Positions 1-8,864 of a stretch of DNA of 64,000 bases are shown piece after piece. A program made the translations under genes and the position numbers. Origin of the DNA: Lachnospiraceae bacterium (lineage in GTDB: Bacteria > Bacillota > Clostridia > Lachnospirales > Lachnospiraceae); contig SVEZ01000003.1 in assembly GCA_015057115.1 (NCBI GenBank), positions 148,788 through 212,787 of the forward strand, given 5' to 3'. Position 1 is the stretch's first letter; the number at the start of each line of letters is the position of its first letter. The notes under the pieces are model-generated. The model worked only from the letters and a program-made list of their open reading frames with translations. It did no database searches and was not told the DNA's origin.

Positions 1-1
1 C

Positions 2-184
2 AAACAACAACTTTTTTACCGAGTAAATGCATTAAAACGTAATTTAACAGAGCATTCGGCAGAAAAAATAGGAACAAAATCAGAGATTGGAGCATCCTAT
101 ACCGAGAAATGTTGTGTACGAGAGCGAATGAAAGAAAAATTAGGAACTAAAAATTTGATGTTTCTTGTATATACACAGAACTAG
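2..184 (+). CDS. possible 3' end of an unidentified gene
   Basis: A frame open from the left window edge for 60 codons ends at a TAG at 182-184. The peptide is basic and lysine-rich and resembles no family I recognise. It has no visible start because the window cuts it. The stretch is AT-rich, so an open frame of this length could be chance. It would be the gene immediately upstream of hydE. Confidence 0.25.
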   Translation, partial: KQQLFYRVNALKRNLTEHSAEKIGTKSEIGASYTEKCCVRERMKEKLGTKNLMFLVYTQN

Positions 185-254
185 GAACCAAACATAGAAA
201 AAGAGAATTTATACCGAGTGGGGAATGACAAACTGGAGAAAAGGAACTATGGGA

Positions 255-1295
255 ATGAAGAAATTAATTGATGCACTGGCACAAGGAAGCTCCCTTACAG
301 AGAAGCAGTGGGAGGAATTGATTGCCGGGCAAACGGAGGAACTGGCGGAGTATGCGGCAGAGAAAGCGCGAAGTATCCGGGAAAAAATTTACGGAAAAAC
401 CGTTTTTACCAGAGGACTCATTGAATTTACAAACTATTGTAAAAATGATTGTCTCTACTGCGGTATACGACGAAGCAATTCCAATGCCGAACGTTACCGA
501 TTAAGTGAGGAAGAAATCCTTGACTGTTGTAAACAGGGCTATGAGCTGGGATTTCGAACTTTTGTATTGCAGGGAGGCGAAGACGGATACTTTACGGATG
601 ATCGGATAACAGACATTATTAAGAAAATCAAAGCAAAGTATCCGGATTGTGCCTTAACCTTATCCATTGGAGAAAAGGAAAAAGAAAGCTATCAAAGGTT
701 TTTTAATGCCGGGGCGGACCGGTATCTGTTGCGACATGAAACAGCGGATGAAGCCCACTATAATACACTGCATCCGGAAGAATTGTCCTTAAGGCATCGT
801 ATGGACTGTCTTTGGAATCTGAAGGAAATCGGTTATCAGGTGGGTTGCGGTTTTATGGTGGGCTCGCCGGGGCAAACAGTGGGAACACTGGCGAAGGATA
901 TGAAATTTATTGAAGAATTGCAGCCACAGATGGTGGGAATCGGACCTTTCGTACCCCATCATGAAACACCTTTTGCAAAAGAAACGGCAGGCACGGTTAA
1001 ACAAACACTGTATTTGCTATCCCTGCTACGTTTGTTAAAGCCAAACCTGCTTTTGCCGGCAACTACGGCACTTGGAACCATTGACCCAAGAGGCAGGGAA
1101 AAAGGAATTTTAGCGGGAGCAAATGTTGTGATGCCAAATCTGTCACCCACCACGGTTCGCAAAAAGTACGAGCTGTACGACAACAAAATCTGCACCGGCG
1201 ACGAAGCCGCCGAGTGCCGGAACTGCTTAAATAACCGCATGCAAAGCATCGGATATGTATTAGTAATTGACCGCGGAGATCCGCGCGAAAGATAA
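255..1295 (+). CDS. hydE: [FeFe] hydrogenase H-cluster radical SAM maturase HydE
   Basis: Radical SAM enzyme that acts in H-cluster assembly together with HydG and HydF in the cytoplasm. The SAM [4Fe-4S] motif CxxxCxxC (CKNDCLYC) falls at residues 62-69 when translation starts at 255, close to where known HydE proteins carry it. That start has an AAGGA about 9 nt upstream. In-frame ATGs at 225 and 249 are worse: 225 has little room for a ribosome binding site and 249 sits only about 3 nt from it. The protein is 346 residues, normal for the family. It is the first gene of hydE-hydG-hydF, with 19 nt to hydG. The presence of all three maturases implies an [FeFe]-hydrogenase elsewhere in the genome. 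Confidence 0.93.
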   Translation: MKKLIDALAQGSSLTEKQWEELIAGQTEELAEYAAEKARSIREKIYGKTVFTRGLIEFTNYCKNDCLYCGIRRSNSNAERYRLSEEEILDCCKQGYELGFRTFVLQGGEDGYFTDDRITDIIKKIKAKYPDCALTLSIGEKEKESYQRFFNAGADRYLLRHETADEAHYNTLHPEELSLRHRMDCLWNLKEIGYQVGCGFMVGSPGQTVGTLAKDMKFIEELQPQMVGIGPFVPHHETPFAKETAGTVKQTLYLLSLLRLLKPNLLLPATTALGTIDPRGREKGILAGANVVMPNLSPTTVRKKYELYDNKICTGDEAAECRNCLNNRMQSIGYVLVIDRGDPRER

Positions 1296-1314
1296 AAGAT
1301 AAGGAGAAAGAGCT

Positions 1315-2733
1315 ATGTATAATGTAATGTCATCACACGCAGAGGATTTCATCAATAACGAAGAGATTCTCGAAACTCTGAAATATGCAGAGGAAAACAA
1401 ACATAACGAAAAACTCATCACAGAAATTATTGAAAAAGCGAAATTAAGAAAAGGTCTTTCCCATAGAGAGGCAATGGTTCTTTTGGACTGCGACATCGAA
1501 GAGAAAAATCAGGAAATTTATGCATTGGCAAAACAGATTAAACTGGACTTCTACGGAAATCGTATTGTAATGTTTGCCCCGCTGTATCTTTCAAACTACT
1601 GTGTAAACGGATGCGAATATTGTCCGTATCATGCAAAAAATAAGCACATTGCAAGAAAGAAGCTGTCTCAGGAAGAAATCCGCAAAGAGGTTATTGCATT
1701 ACAGGATATGGGACATAAGCGATTGGCATTAGAGGCAGGAGAGGATCCTGTAAATAACCCGATTGAGTACATTTTAGAGAGTATCAAAACCATTTACAGT
1801 ATCAAACACAAAAACGGAGCAATTCGTCGTGTAAACGTAAATATTGCGGCAACCACCGTAGAGAATTACCGTAAATTAAAAGAAGCAGGTATCGGAACCT
1901 ACATTTTATTCCAGGAGACCTATAACAAAGAACAGTACGAAAAACTTCACCCAACGGGACCGAAGTCTGATTACAATTATCACACCGAGGCAATGGACAG
2001 AGCCATGGACGGAGGTATTGATGATGTAGGAATCGGTGTATTGTTCGGATTAAACCTTTACCGCTATGACTTTGTAGGATTACTGATGCATGCAGAGCAC
2101 TTAGAGCAGGCAAAAGGATGCGGACCCCATACCATTTCCGTACCGAGACTCCGTCGCGCGGATGACATCGATCCGGATGTATTTGATAACGGAATTACCG
2201 ATGAAATGTTTGAAAAAATCGTTGCCTGCATCCGTGTAGCAGTACCGTATACCGGCATGATTATCTCCACCAGAGAGAGCAAGGAAACCCGTGAAAAAGT
2301 GCTGGAAATGGGTGTTTCCCAGATTAGTGGAGGTTCCAGAACCAGCGTAGGCGGATATGTGGAAGAAGAGCCGGAAGAAGAAAATTCTGCACAATTTGAC
2401 GTTTCGGATAACCGTACATTAGATGAGGTTGTAGGCTGGCTTATTGACCTTGGCTATGTTCCATCCTTCTGTACCGCATGTTACCGTGAAGGACGAACAG
2501 GGGATCGTTTTATGTCCTTATTAAAGTCCGGTCAGATTCAGAACTGCTGTCATCCAAATGCATTGATGACTTTGAACGAGTATCTGGATGACTATGCATC
2601 CGATAAGGTAAAAGCGGCAGGTAAGAAGATGATTGAAGCAGAATTGGAAAAAATACCGAATCCGAAGGTAAAAGAAACTGCCAAGAAATACATTAACAGC
2701 ATTGATGCCGGAGAGCGTGATTTCAGATTCTAG
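1315..2733 (+). CDS. hydG: [FeFe] hydrogenase maturase HydG (tyrosine lyase)
   Basis: Radical SAM enzyme that cleaves tyrosine to p-cresol and dehydroglycine, giving the CO and CN ligands of the H-cluster iron. The N-terminal SAM cluster motif is C96-C100-C103. The HydG-specific C-terminal CX2CX22C motif is seen as C386, C389 and C412, which binds the auxiliary cluster where the Fe(CO)2CN synthon forms. The 472 residues match the family. The gene lies between hydE and hydF, with a ribosome binding site (AAGGAG) before the ATG at 1315. ThiH is the nearest relative but lacks the C-terminal cysteine motif, so HydG is a firm call. Confidence 0.96.
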   Translation: MYNVMSSHAEDFINNEEILETLKYAEENKHNEKLITEIIEKAKLRKGLSHREAMVLLDCDIEEKNQEIYALAKQIKLDFYGNRIVMFAPLYLSNYCVNGCEYCPYHAKNKHIARKKLSQEEIRKEVIALQDMGHKRLALEAGEDPVNNPIEYILESIKTIYSIKHKNGAIRRVNVNIAATTVENYRKLKEAGIGTYILFQETYNKEQYEKLHPTGPKSDYNYHTEAMDRAMDGGIDDVGIGVLFGLNLYRYDFVGLLMHAEHLEQAKGCGPHTISVPRLRRADDIDPDVFDNGITDEMFEKIVACIRVAVPYTGMIISTRESKETREKVLEMGVSQISGGSRTSVGGYVEEEPEEENSAQFDVSDNRTLDEVVGWLIDLGYVPSFCTACYREGRTGDRFMSLLKSGQIQNCCHPNALMTLNEYLDDYASDKVKAAGKKMIEAELEKIPNPKVKETAKKYINSIDAGERDFRF

Positions 2734-2743
2734 GAGGCAGAGT

Positions 2744-3973
2744 ATGAGCTTGAACGAAACACCTTCCGCAAATCGTTTGCACATTGGCATTTTCGGTAAT
2801 CGGAATGCAGGAAAATCCAGCCTGTTAAATGCCATTACCGGACAGGAGCTGGCGGTGGTTTCCGAGGTAAAAGGAACCACCACGGATCCGGTATCCAAGG
2901 CTATGGAGCTTTTGCCCTTAGGACCGGTGGTGCTGATTGATACCCCGGGGTTGGATGACGAAGGAGAACTGGGCCAAAAGCGTATGGAGAAAAGCTTTGA
3001 GGTACTGCGTAAGATAGACTTTGCCATTGTGGTATTAGACGGACAGGACGCCCGTCTATCCAATGCGCAAAAGGAATTGTTAGAAATTCTGAAGGATAAA
3101 AAGCTGCCCTTTGTCATTGCCATCAATAAGCTGGATGCTATGTCAAAAGCCCAGGAGAAGATGATAGAAAAGACGGATTGGGCAAAAATATATCCCTATG
3201 TGTTTGTTTCCTCCCTTACCAAAGAGGGAGTGGATAAACTGAAAAACTATATTGCTCATGGTATTCAGGAGACAGGACAGAGGGATCTTATCAAGGATTT
3301 GTTAGAACCCAAAGATGTGGTTGTTCTGGTTACCCCGATTGATGCGGCTGCCCCTAAGGGACGCATGATTTTACCGCAGCAGCAGACCATCCGGGATATA
3401 CTGGACGGAAATGCCATCTGTATGGTGACCAAAGAAACCACTTTACCGGAGACTTTGGAGAGTTTGAAAAATCCACCGAAGATGGTGGTTACCGACAGCC
3501 AGGCATTTAAAGTGGTAAATGAAATGACACCAAAAGATATTCCCTTAACCTCTTTTTCCATTCTCTTTGCAAGACTTAAGGGAGATTTGGAACAGCAGGT
3601 AAGAGGCGCTGCCGCTATTTCAATGTTGAAGGATGGGGCAAAAGTGCTGATTTCCGAGGGCTGTACTCATCATCGTCAGTGCGGGGACATCGGAACGGAG
3701 AAACTACCGAAGTTGTTAAAGAAATTCACGGGAAAAGAGCTGGAACTTTCCTTTACCAGTGGAACCGGTTTTGAAAAGGACCTGACAAAATACGATCTTG
3801 TGATTCACTGCGGCGGCTGTATGTTAAATGAAAAGGAGATGAAATACCGCCTGGCAGAAGCGAAACGCCAGAATGTGCCAATGACCAACTATGGTGTGGC
3901 TATAGCCTATATGAACGGTATTTTAAAACGAAGTCTTTCACTATTTCCGGAAAAGGAACTGTTAAACGATTAA
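2744..3973 (+). CDS. hydF: [FeFe] hydrogenase maturation GTPase HydF
   Basis: Scaffold GTPase that receives the HydE/HydG product and delivers the diiron subcluster to apo-hydrogenase. The N-terminal TrmE/Era-like G domain has a P-loop GNRNAGKS (about residues 18-25), the switch DTPG and NKLD. The C-terminal cluster domain carries C307-T-H and, about 46 residues later, H355-C356-G-G-C359, the family [4Fe-4S] ligands. The start at 2744 has an AGGAGG 7 nt upstream; an in-frame ATG at 2702 lies inside hydG and lacks one. 409 residues. It is the last gene of the maturation operon and is followed by a strong terminator. Confidence 0.96.
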   Translation: MSLNETPSANRLHIGIFGNRNAGKSSLLNAITGQELAVVSEVKGTTTDPVSKAMELLPLGPVVLIDTPGLDDEGELGQKRMEKSFEVLRKIDFAIVVLDGQDARLSNAQKELLEILKDKKLPFVIAINKLDAMSKAQEKMIEKTDWAKIYPYVFVSSLTKEGVDKLKNYIAHGIQETGQRDLIKDLLEPKDVVVLVTPIDAAAPKGRMILPQQQTIRDILDGNAICMVTKETTLPETLESLKNPPKMVVTDSQAFKVVNEMTPKDIPLTSFSILFARLKGDLEQQVRGAAAISMLKDGAKVLISEGCTHHRQCGDIGTEKLPKLLKKFTGKELELSFTSGTGFEKDLTKYDLVIHCGGCMLNEKEMKYRLAEAKRQNVPMTNYGVAIAYMNGILKRSLSLFPEKELLND

Positions 3974-3979
3974 AAAATA

Positions 3980-4047
3980 ACCGGCAACCTTTGCGGTGCA
4001 CCCAAGAGTTAAACTTTTGGGGGACACCGAAAGGATTGCCGGTTTTT
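3980..4047. terminator. bidirectional intrinsic terminator after hydF
   Basis: A long hairpin whose outer arms ACCGGCAA/TTGCCGGT enclose further pairing (CCTTT/AAAGG and CGGTG/ACACCG) is followed by T5 on the + strand. On the - strand it is followed by a T-rich stretch derived from the A-run at 3973-3980. It sits between convergent hydF and the secreted-protein gene and can serve both. Confidence 0.85.
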
Positions 4048-4054
4048 CAATACA

Positions 4055-4801
4055 TTATGGACAAATCACGGAAGCGATGCCTACGTTAATGGTCTCATTT
4101 TTCTTGGTGTATTTATCTTTGTAAGTAATTACCGCATAGGTATGTGCGATTAAACTGTCACTCATATAGTCGCTGGAGTAAGACTCGCTACTATAGGTGC
4201 TCTTGTACTGATATGGTGCAGTATTAATCTTTACTTTTCCGCCATTCTTAAAGGTTACGTATTTCTGCTCGGAAGTATATCCGTTGTCATTTTTCTGTTT
4301 CACGTATTTATTATATTGAAGTTTTTTCAATGTATAACCTTTTGCAAGAGTAACACGGAAGGTAGTGGTTTTCTTAGTTGTATAAGATAAGTAACCATTC
4401 TTTTTGCCACCAACTTTCCAACTTTTAATTGGTGATGGATAATTGTAAACAGTCACTTTCTTGGTTGCATTGTTGCTGAATTTTACGGTAACGGTGTAGG
4501 TACCGGATTTGCGACCCAACATACTGATGGTATAGTCATTGTTAGATACCGTGTCACCGGAAACAGAGTAGTTGGAGCTGGTAAGCTTCACAATCAGACT
4601 CGTGCTGTTAGATTTGACGCTTTTTACCTTTTCTTTTCCGTTAATTTTGAAAGAGAAGGAAGATTCGCTGCCGGTGTAACTGCGTACCTTAGATGGAATG
4701 GTGCTGGATACGCCATCAGCCTTGGCAATGTTTGCAGGCAGTATGGAAAGAATCATAACTACCGCAAGTGTTCCCCCAAGTAATTTCTTGATAGTTTTCA
4801 T
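4055..4801 (-). CDS. secreted protein of unknown function
   Basis: The 248-residue protein begins with a typical signal peptide: a basic N-terminus, a hydrophobic core, and a probable cleavage after AKA near residue 28. The mature part is rich in Ser, Thr, Lys and Tyr with alternating beta-strand-like segments, suggesting one or two Ig-like or bacterial surface beta domains. I cannot name a family. It has no LPxTG or lipobox, so release or non-covalent wall attachment is likely. The gene is monocistronic, with its own sigma-A promoter (4834-4862), an AAGGAGG ribosome binding site and a shared terminator. Confidence 0.8.
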   Translation of the reverse strand: MKTIKKLLGGTLAVVMILSILPANIAKADGVSSTIPSKVRSYTGSESSFSFKINGKEKVKSVKSNSTSLIVKLTSSNYSVSGDTVSNNDYTISMLGRKSGTYTVTVKFSNNATKKVTVYNYPSPIKSWKVGGKKNGYLSYTTKKTTTFRVTLAKGYTLKKLQYNKYVKQKNDNGYTSEQKYVTFKNGGKVKINTAPYQYKSTYSSESYSSDYMSDSLIAHTYAVITYKDKYTKKNETINVGIASVICP

Positions 4802-4833
4802 AGTAAAACCTCCTTATAAAAGTTATCGGTTAC

Positions 4834-4862
4834 ATTATACTATGCTACTATACGGAAGTCAA
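4834..4862 (-). promoter_or_regulatory. sigma-A promoter of the secreted-protein gene
   Basis: Reading the - strand, TTGACT, a 17-bp spacer and a perfect TATAAT are followed by an AAGGAGG ribosome binding site and the ATG at 4801. Near-consensus elements suggest strong constitutive expression. Confidence 0.85.
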
Positions 4863-4925
4863 AAAGAAGATAACGCTTTGTGGTGAAAAATCAGTTAAAA
4901 TCATGATGAAAATCTATGAAGCAGT

Positions 4926-4954
4926 TTGACTTTTCTACTGCGAATCAGTATAAT
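4926..4954 (+). promoter_or_regulatory. sigma-A promoter for the 5022 gene
   Basis: TTGACT, a 17-bp spacer and TATAAT on the + strand, the same -35/-10 combination as the divergent promoter about 65 bp away. It probably drives the small acidic protein and possibly the dapF-like gene and argS downstream. Confidence 0.8.
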
Positions 4955-5021
4955 AAAATGTATATCAGAATCGTTTAATCTGCCGTTTTTTCGATTAAAC
5001 AGCCGCAAGGGGGTGGATAGT

Positions 5022-5426
5022 ATGAAATTAAGAGCACCAATCACTGATAAAATTGATGTACGTAATTTCAACGACGAATTAAAGCACGCTGTCGTGAAAC
5101 GAAGCCGTGTTCGTTATATTACTGCCCCGGAGGAAGAGGAAACGACTGGGGACGACGAGGTGGATGCAGAAACATTGGCACAGGCCAATGAGATCTTCGA
5201 GCGGCTGCAGAAAGAGGCAGAAGCAGATGAGGCTGCGAAAGCGGCTGAGTGGACAGCTAAACTGGCAGCGGAAGATGAGAGCAATTATAATGCAGCCACC
5301 GGCTCTTATTCCGGTGCTTATGGAAAAGGTAATGTTTCCGATGAAACAAAAGCCTTGGCAGCGAATATACTGGGTGAAAAGGCAGATAGTTTAGCAGACA
5401 TTATCAATCAGAACCAGGTTGATTAG
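5022..5426 (+). CDS. small acidic protein of unknown function
   Basis: A 134-residue soluble protein with no signal peptide or membrane segment. Its middle (about residues 35-75) is strongly acidic and Ala/Glu-rich and probably helical. The C-terminal part contains a Gly/Ser/Tyr-rich segment followed by an Ala-rich helix. I do not recognise the family. The start at 5022 is chosen because an AAGGGGG lies about 8 nt upstream; an upstream in-frame ATG at 4926 overlaps the promoter. It lies 56 nt before the dapF-like gene and may share a transcript with it. Confidence 0.75.
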   Translation: MKLRAPITDKIDVRNFNDELKHAVVKRSRVRYITAPEEEETTGDDEVDAETLAQANEIFERLQKEAEADEAAKAAEWTAKLAAEDESNYNAATGSYSGAYGKGNVSDETKALAANILGEKADSLADIINQNQVD

Positions 5427-5482
5427 GAAATGCGCGTAGATTCTGTAAAAATTGGAGTGAACAAGTAGGAGGAGCTTAATAA

Positions 5483-6328
5483 TTGGGTTCATTTATGATT
5501 AAGAAGTATCACGGACTTGGGAACGACTATCTGGTAATCGATCCGAACAAGAATGATGTGGATTTGAAGGAGTGCCATATCCGCAAGCTTTGCAAGCGGA
5601 ATTTCGGCATTGGAGCAGACGGAATTCTTTACGGACCGATTGAAAAAGATGGGAAGATCCATGTCCGATGTTTTAATCCGGATGCAAGTGAGGCAACGAA
5701 CACCGGAACCGGTATTCGAATTTTTGCCAAATATTTGAAGGATGAAGGGTATGCAAAAGACAAACAGGTATCTTTCTATACCGCCAGCGGCAAAGCTGAG
5801 GTGGAATTTTTAAACGAGGATGCCACCCTGGTTCGAGCACGAATCGGGAAAGCGGATTTTCATGCAGCCAGGATTCCTGTAATAGGAGAAGACCGGGAGG
5901 TCATTAATGAAGCAATGTATTTTGGCGGAACTCCCTATGAGGTCACCTGTTTGAGTGTAGGTAACCCCCATTGTGCGTTGCTTGTAAACGAAGTGAATTA
6001 CAAGAAGGTTATGGAATTGGGACCGATTGTAGAAAGCGCTGAGTATTTCCCGGATCGTATCAATTTCATGCTTTTGCATGTAGTCGATCGGGAACATGTG
6101 GAAATTGAGGTCTACGAGCGTGGCGCCGGCTATACGCTGGCTTCCGGAACCAGTGCCTGTGCGGCAGCTGCCGTTACGGTGCGTTTGGGACTGACAGAGC
6201 GCAAGGTAGAAGTAAGTCAGCCGGGAGGAAGTCTTACGGTAGAACTCAATGATCAGGATGAAATCATTATGACAGGAAGTGTGGACAGTGTCGGTATGAT
6301 GATGCTGAGTGACGCATTTTTTGCATAA
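5483..6328 (+). CDS. DapF-family protein lacking both catalytic cysteines
   Basis: A clear homologue of diaminopimelate epimerase: N-terminal GLGNDYLVID, a central NPDASEA segment, GNPHC, and a C-terminal ERGAGYTLASGTSACAAA block. In true DapF two cysteines, one in each pseudo-symmetric half, are the acid and base of racemisation. Here the first is Thr74 (context ATNTGTGIR) and the second is Ser221 (context LASGTSA). Ordinary two-base epimerase chemistry is therefore unlikely. In the related proline racemase family, Cys to Thr or Ser changes mark dehydratases. The start is TTG at 5483 with AGGAGG about 10 nt upstream; the in-frame ATG at 5495 is too far from it. It lies 31 nt before argS. Annotating it simply as dapF would be unsafe. 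Confidence 0.85.
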   Translation: MGSFMIKKYHGLGNDYLVIDPNKNDVDLKECHIRKLCKRNFGIGADGILYGPIEKDGKIHVRCFNPDASEATNTGTGIRIFAKYLKDEGYAKDKQVSFYTASGKAEVEFLNEDATLVRARIGKADFHAARIPVIGEDREVINEAMYFGGTPYEVTCLSVGNPHCALLVNEVNYKKVMELGPIVESAEYFPDRINFMLLHVVDREHVEIEVYERGAGYTLASGTSACAAAAVTVRLGLTERKVEVSQPGGSLTVELNDQDEIIMTGSVDSVGMMMLSDAFFA

Positions 6329-6359
6329 TACACAATATAGCAGGAAGGAAAGAAGTTTT

Positions 6360-8126
6360 ATGAAAAAGATACTGGATGATATTACAGAAGTAGTAGCAAA
6401 AGCATTCAAAGAATGCGGTTATGATGAGAAATACGGAAAGGTAACGGTTTCAAACCGTCCTGACCTTTGTGAATTTCAGTGTAACGGTGCAATGGCATGT
6501 GCAAAAGAAGCCCATAAAGCACCGTTTATGATTGCCGATGAGGTAAAGGCTGTACTGGATAAAGAAAGCATGTTTGAGGTAGTGGATTCCGTGAAACCGG
6601 GATTTTTAAATATTACCATGTCCAGTGAATACATGGCACAGTATATGAAGACCATGTTAAGTGAAGATCGTTTTGGTGTAGAAGATGCCAATCCAAAGAG
6701 AACCATCGTTATTGATTACGGCGGAGCTAACGTAGCAAAGCCACTCCATGTTGGACATCTTCGCCCGGCTATTATCGGTGAGAGTATCAAACGTATTTTA
6801 CGTTATACCGGTAATACGGTATACGGTGATGTTCATTTGGGAGACTGGGGATTACAGATTGGTTTAATCATTACCGAGTTAAGACGTCGTAAACCGGAAC
6901 TGCCATACTTTGATGAAAGCTTTACCGGAGAATATCCTACTGAGCCGCCATTTACCTTAAGCGATTTGGAAGAGATTTATCCGGCTGCAAGTGCAGAGAG
7001 CAAGAAGAATGCAGAGTATAAGAAGGAAGCGTTGGAGATCACCAACGAGCTTCAGAACGGACATCGTGCTTATACCGCAATTTTGAAGCATATTTTAACC
7101 CTGTCCCATGCGGATTTGAAGAAGAACTACGGTAACTTGAATGTTATTTTTGATCTTTGGAAGGGTGAATCCGATGCACAGCCATATATCCCGGATATGA
7201 TTGAGGATATGAAGAAACGTGGTATTGCAGAGGAGAGCGAAGGTGCTCTTATCGTTAATGTTGCAAAGGATGATGACAAGAGAGAAATCCCGCCATGTAT
7301 TATCCAGAAATCTGACGGAGCTGCATTATATGCAACCACAGATTTGGGAACCATTATCATGCGTCGGGAGGAACAGAATCCGGATGCCATCATTTACGTA
7401 GTAGATAAGCGTCAGGAACTTCACTTTGTACAGGTATTCAGAACCACCAGAAAAGCCGGACTTGTAAGAGATGATGTGGAATTGACTCATATCGGTTTCG
7501 GTACCATGAACGGTAAGGATGGCAAGCCATTCAAGACTCGTGACGGTGGTGTTATGCGTCTGGAGAATATGATTTCCGATATTGCAGACGAGATGTACAA
7601 GAAGATTACTGAAAATCATACAGTAGATCCGGAAGAAGCAAAGAAAACCGCTAAGATTGTTGGACTTGCAGCATTGAAATACGGAGATCTTTCTAACCAG
7701 GCAAGTAAGGATTATGTATTCGATATGGAAAGATTTACTTCCTTCGAAGGAAATACTGGTCCATACCTGTTATATTCCATCGTAAGAATCAAATCCATTC
7801 TTGCTAAATATGCAGAGACCGGCAAGAAGGCAGAAGATTTTGAAGTACTTGCTCCAAAGAATAAGAGCGAGAAGGATTTGATGTTGGCACTGGCTAACTT
7901 CCAGAGCGTAATTGAAACAGCAGCTGCAGAATATGCACCACATAAGATTTGTGCTTATATCTATGAGCTTGCAAATAAATTCAATCACTTCTATCATGAG
8001 ACCAAGATCATGAGTGAAGAAGATGAGAAGATTCAGGGTGGATACATCCGGTTATTAACCTTAACCAAGGGTATCATGGAAACCTGTATCGACTTACTTG
8101 GCTTTGAAGCACCGGAAAGAATGTAA
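6360..8126 (+). CDS. argS: arginyl-tRNA synthetase
   Basis: Charges tRNA-Arg with arginine. A 588-residue class Ia synthetase: an N-terminal tRNA-binding domain, the HIGH signature as HVGH within the GANVAKPLHVGHLR block, a KMSK-equivalent region GTMNGKDGKPFKTRDGG, and a C-terminal DALR anticodon-binding domain ending in APERM. The start ATG at 6360 follows an AGGAAGGAAAG ribosome binding site; an in-frame ATG at 6309 lies inside the previous gene. No T-box is visible upstream. Serves general translation. Confidence 0.97.
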   Translation: MKKILDDITEVVAKAFKECGYDEKYGKVTVSNRPDLCEFQCNGAMACAKEAHKAPFMIADEVKAVLDKESMFEVVDSVKPGFLNITMSSEYMAQYMKTMLSEDRFGVEDANPKRTIVIDYGGANVAKPLHVGHLRPAIIGESIKRILRYTGNTVYGDVHLGDWGLQIGLIITELRRRKPELPYFDESFTGEYPTEPPFTLSDLEEIYPAASAESKKNAEYKKEALEITNELQNGHRAYTAILKHILTLSHADLKKNYGNLNVIFDLWKGESDAQPYIPDMIEDMKKRGIAEESEGALIVNVAKDDDKREIPPCIIQKSDGAALYATTDLGTIIMRREEQNPDAIIYVVDKRQELHFVQVFRTTRKAGLVRDDVELTHIGFGTMNGKDGKPFKTRDGGVMRLENMISDIADEMYKKITENHTVDPEEAKKTAKIVGLAALKYGDLSNQASKDYVFDMERFTSFEGNTGPYLLYSIVRIKSILAKYAETGKKAEDFEVLAPKNKSEKDLMLALANFQSVIETAAAEYAPHKICAYIYELANKFNHFYHETKIMSEEDEKIQGGYIRLLTLTKGIMETCIDLLGFEAPERM

Positions 8127-8152
8127 AAGAAGTCATTGATGAGAATAAGAGG

Positions 8153-8177
8153 GGTCGGGGTATTTGCCCCGACCTTT
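8153..8177 (+). terminator. hairpin after argS
   Basis: GGTCGGGG, a 6-nt loop and CCCCGACC followed by only three T. A strong 8-bp GC stem with a short U tract, so termination may be partial before sdaAB. Confidence 0.6.
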
Positions 8178-8196
8178 ATCATGGAGTGATGTGTGA

Positions 8197-8862
8197 ATGA
8201 ACATTTTTGACATTATCGGACCTGTGATGATAGGTCCAAGCAGTTCCCATACTGCAGGAGCTGCCCGTATCGGAAAAATAGCCAGCCTGTTAATGAAGGA
8301 GAAGATTGTGGAGGCAGAGGTGGAGCTTTTTGGATCCTTTGCTAAGACCTACAAGGGACATGGAACGGACAAGGCGTTGGTAGGCGGTATTCTGGGAATG
8401 AATCCGGATGATGAACGCATTCGGGAAAGCCTTACACTTGCGAATGAGCAAGGGGTGAGAATTCATATTTTGGAATCCACCAAACCCTGTAAACACCCTA
8501 ATTCGGCCAGAATAACTTTAAAAGGGGAGCAGGGAGCAACTGTGACTATTGTGGGTGCATCCGTTGGCGGCGGTAATATTTTTGTATCCCAGATTGACGG
8601 CATGGAGGTTTCCATTAACGGTCAGAACGACACCCTCATTGTGGTACACCAGGACGTGCCGGGTGTGGTTGGAAAAGTGGCAGAGTTTCTCGGTAACTGC
8701 GGTATTAACGTATGCAATATGGCTCTTTCCCGTGAAAATAAAGGAGGAAAGGCAATCCTTTGCATTTCCATTGACGGACACACAGATCTGGATGTAACAA
8801 CCTATATTAATCATTTTGCAGGCGTAGAACGTTGCATTATGCTTTTGGCAGGAGGAAACTAG
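8197..8862 (+). CDS. sdaAB: L-serine dehydratase, beta subunit
   Basis: One half of the iron-sulfur L-serine dehydratase that deaminates serine to pyruvate and ammonia. The N-terminus has the family signature GPSSSHTAGA at about residues 13-22, and the last third is an ACT domain (about 145-221) that may sense an amino acid. 221 residues is normal for the split clostridial enzyme. The stop is two nucleotides before the alpha-subunit ATG, so the pair is translationally coupled. Confidence 0.95.
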   Translation: MNIFDIIGPVMIGPSSSHTAGAARIGKIASLLMKEKIVEAEVELFGSFAKTYKGHGTDKALVGGILGMNPDDERIRESLTLANEQGVRIHILESTKPCKHPNSARITLKGEQGATVTIVGASVGGGNIFVSQIDGMEVSINGQNDTLIVVHQDVPGVVGKVAEFLGNCGINVCNMALSRENKGGKAILCISIDGHTDLDVTTYINHFAGVERCIMLLAGGN

Positions 8863-8864
8863 AC

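Noticed and set aside
1..250. Recurring TACCGAG and AGGAAC words in the first 250 bases, and the 14-mer TATACCGAGAAATG seen again near 49319
   Set aside because: Spacing is irregular and 14-base coincidences are expected by chance in an AT-rich 64-kb window.
2521..3126. A 201-codon - strand frame across the hydG/hydF junction
   Set aside because: It spans two genes with strong motif support on the other strand and shows no recognisable domain.
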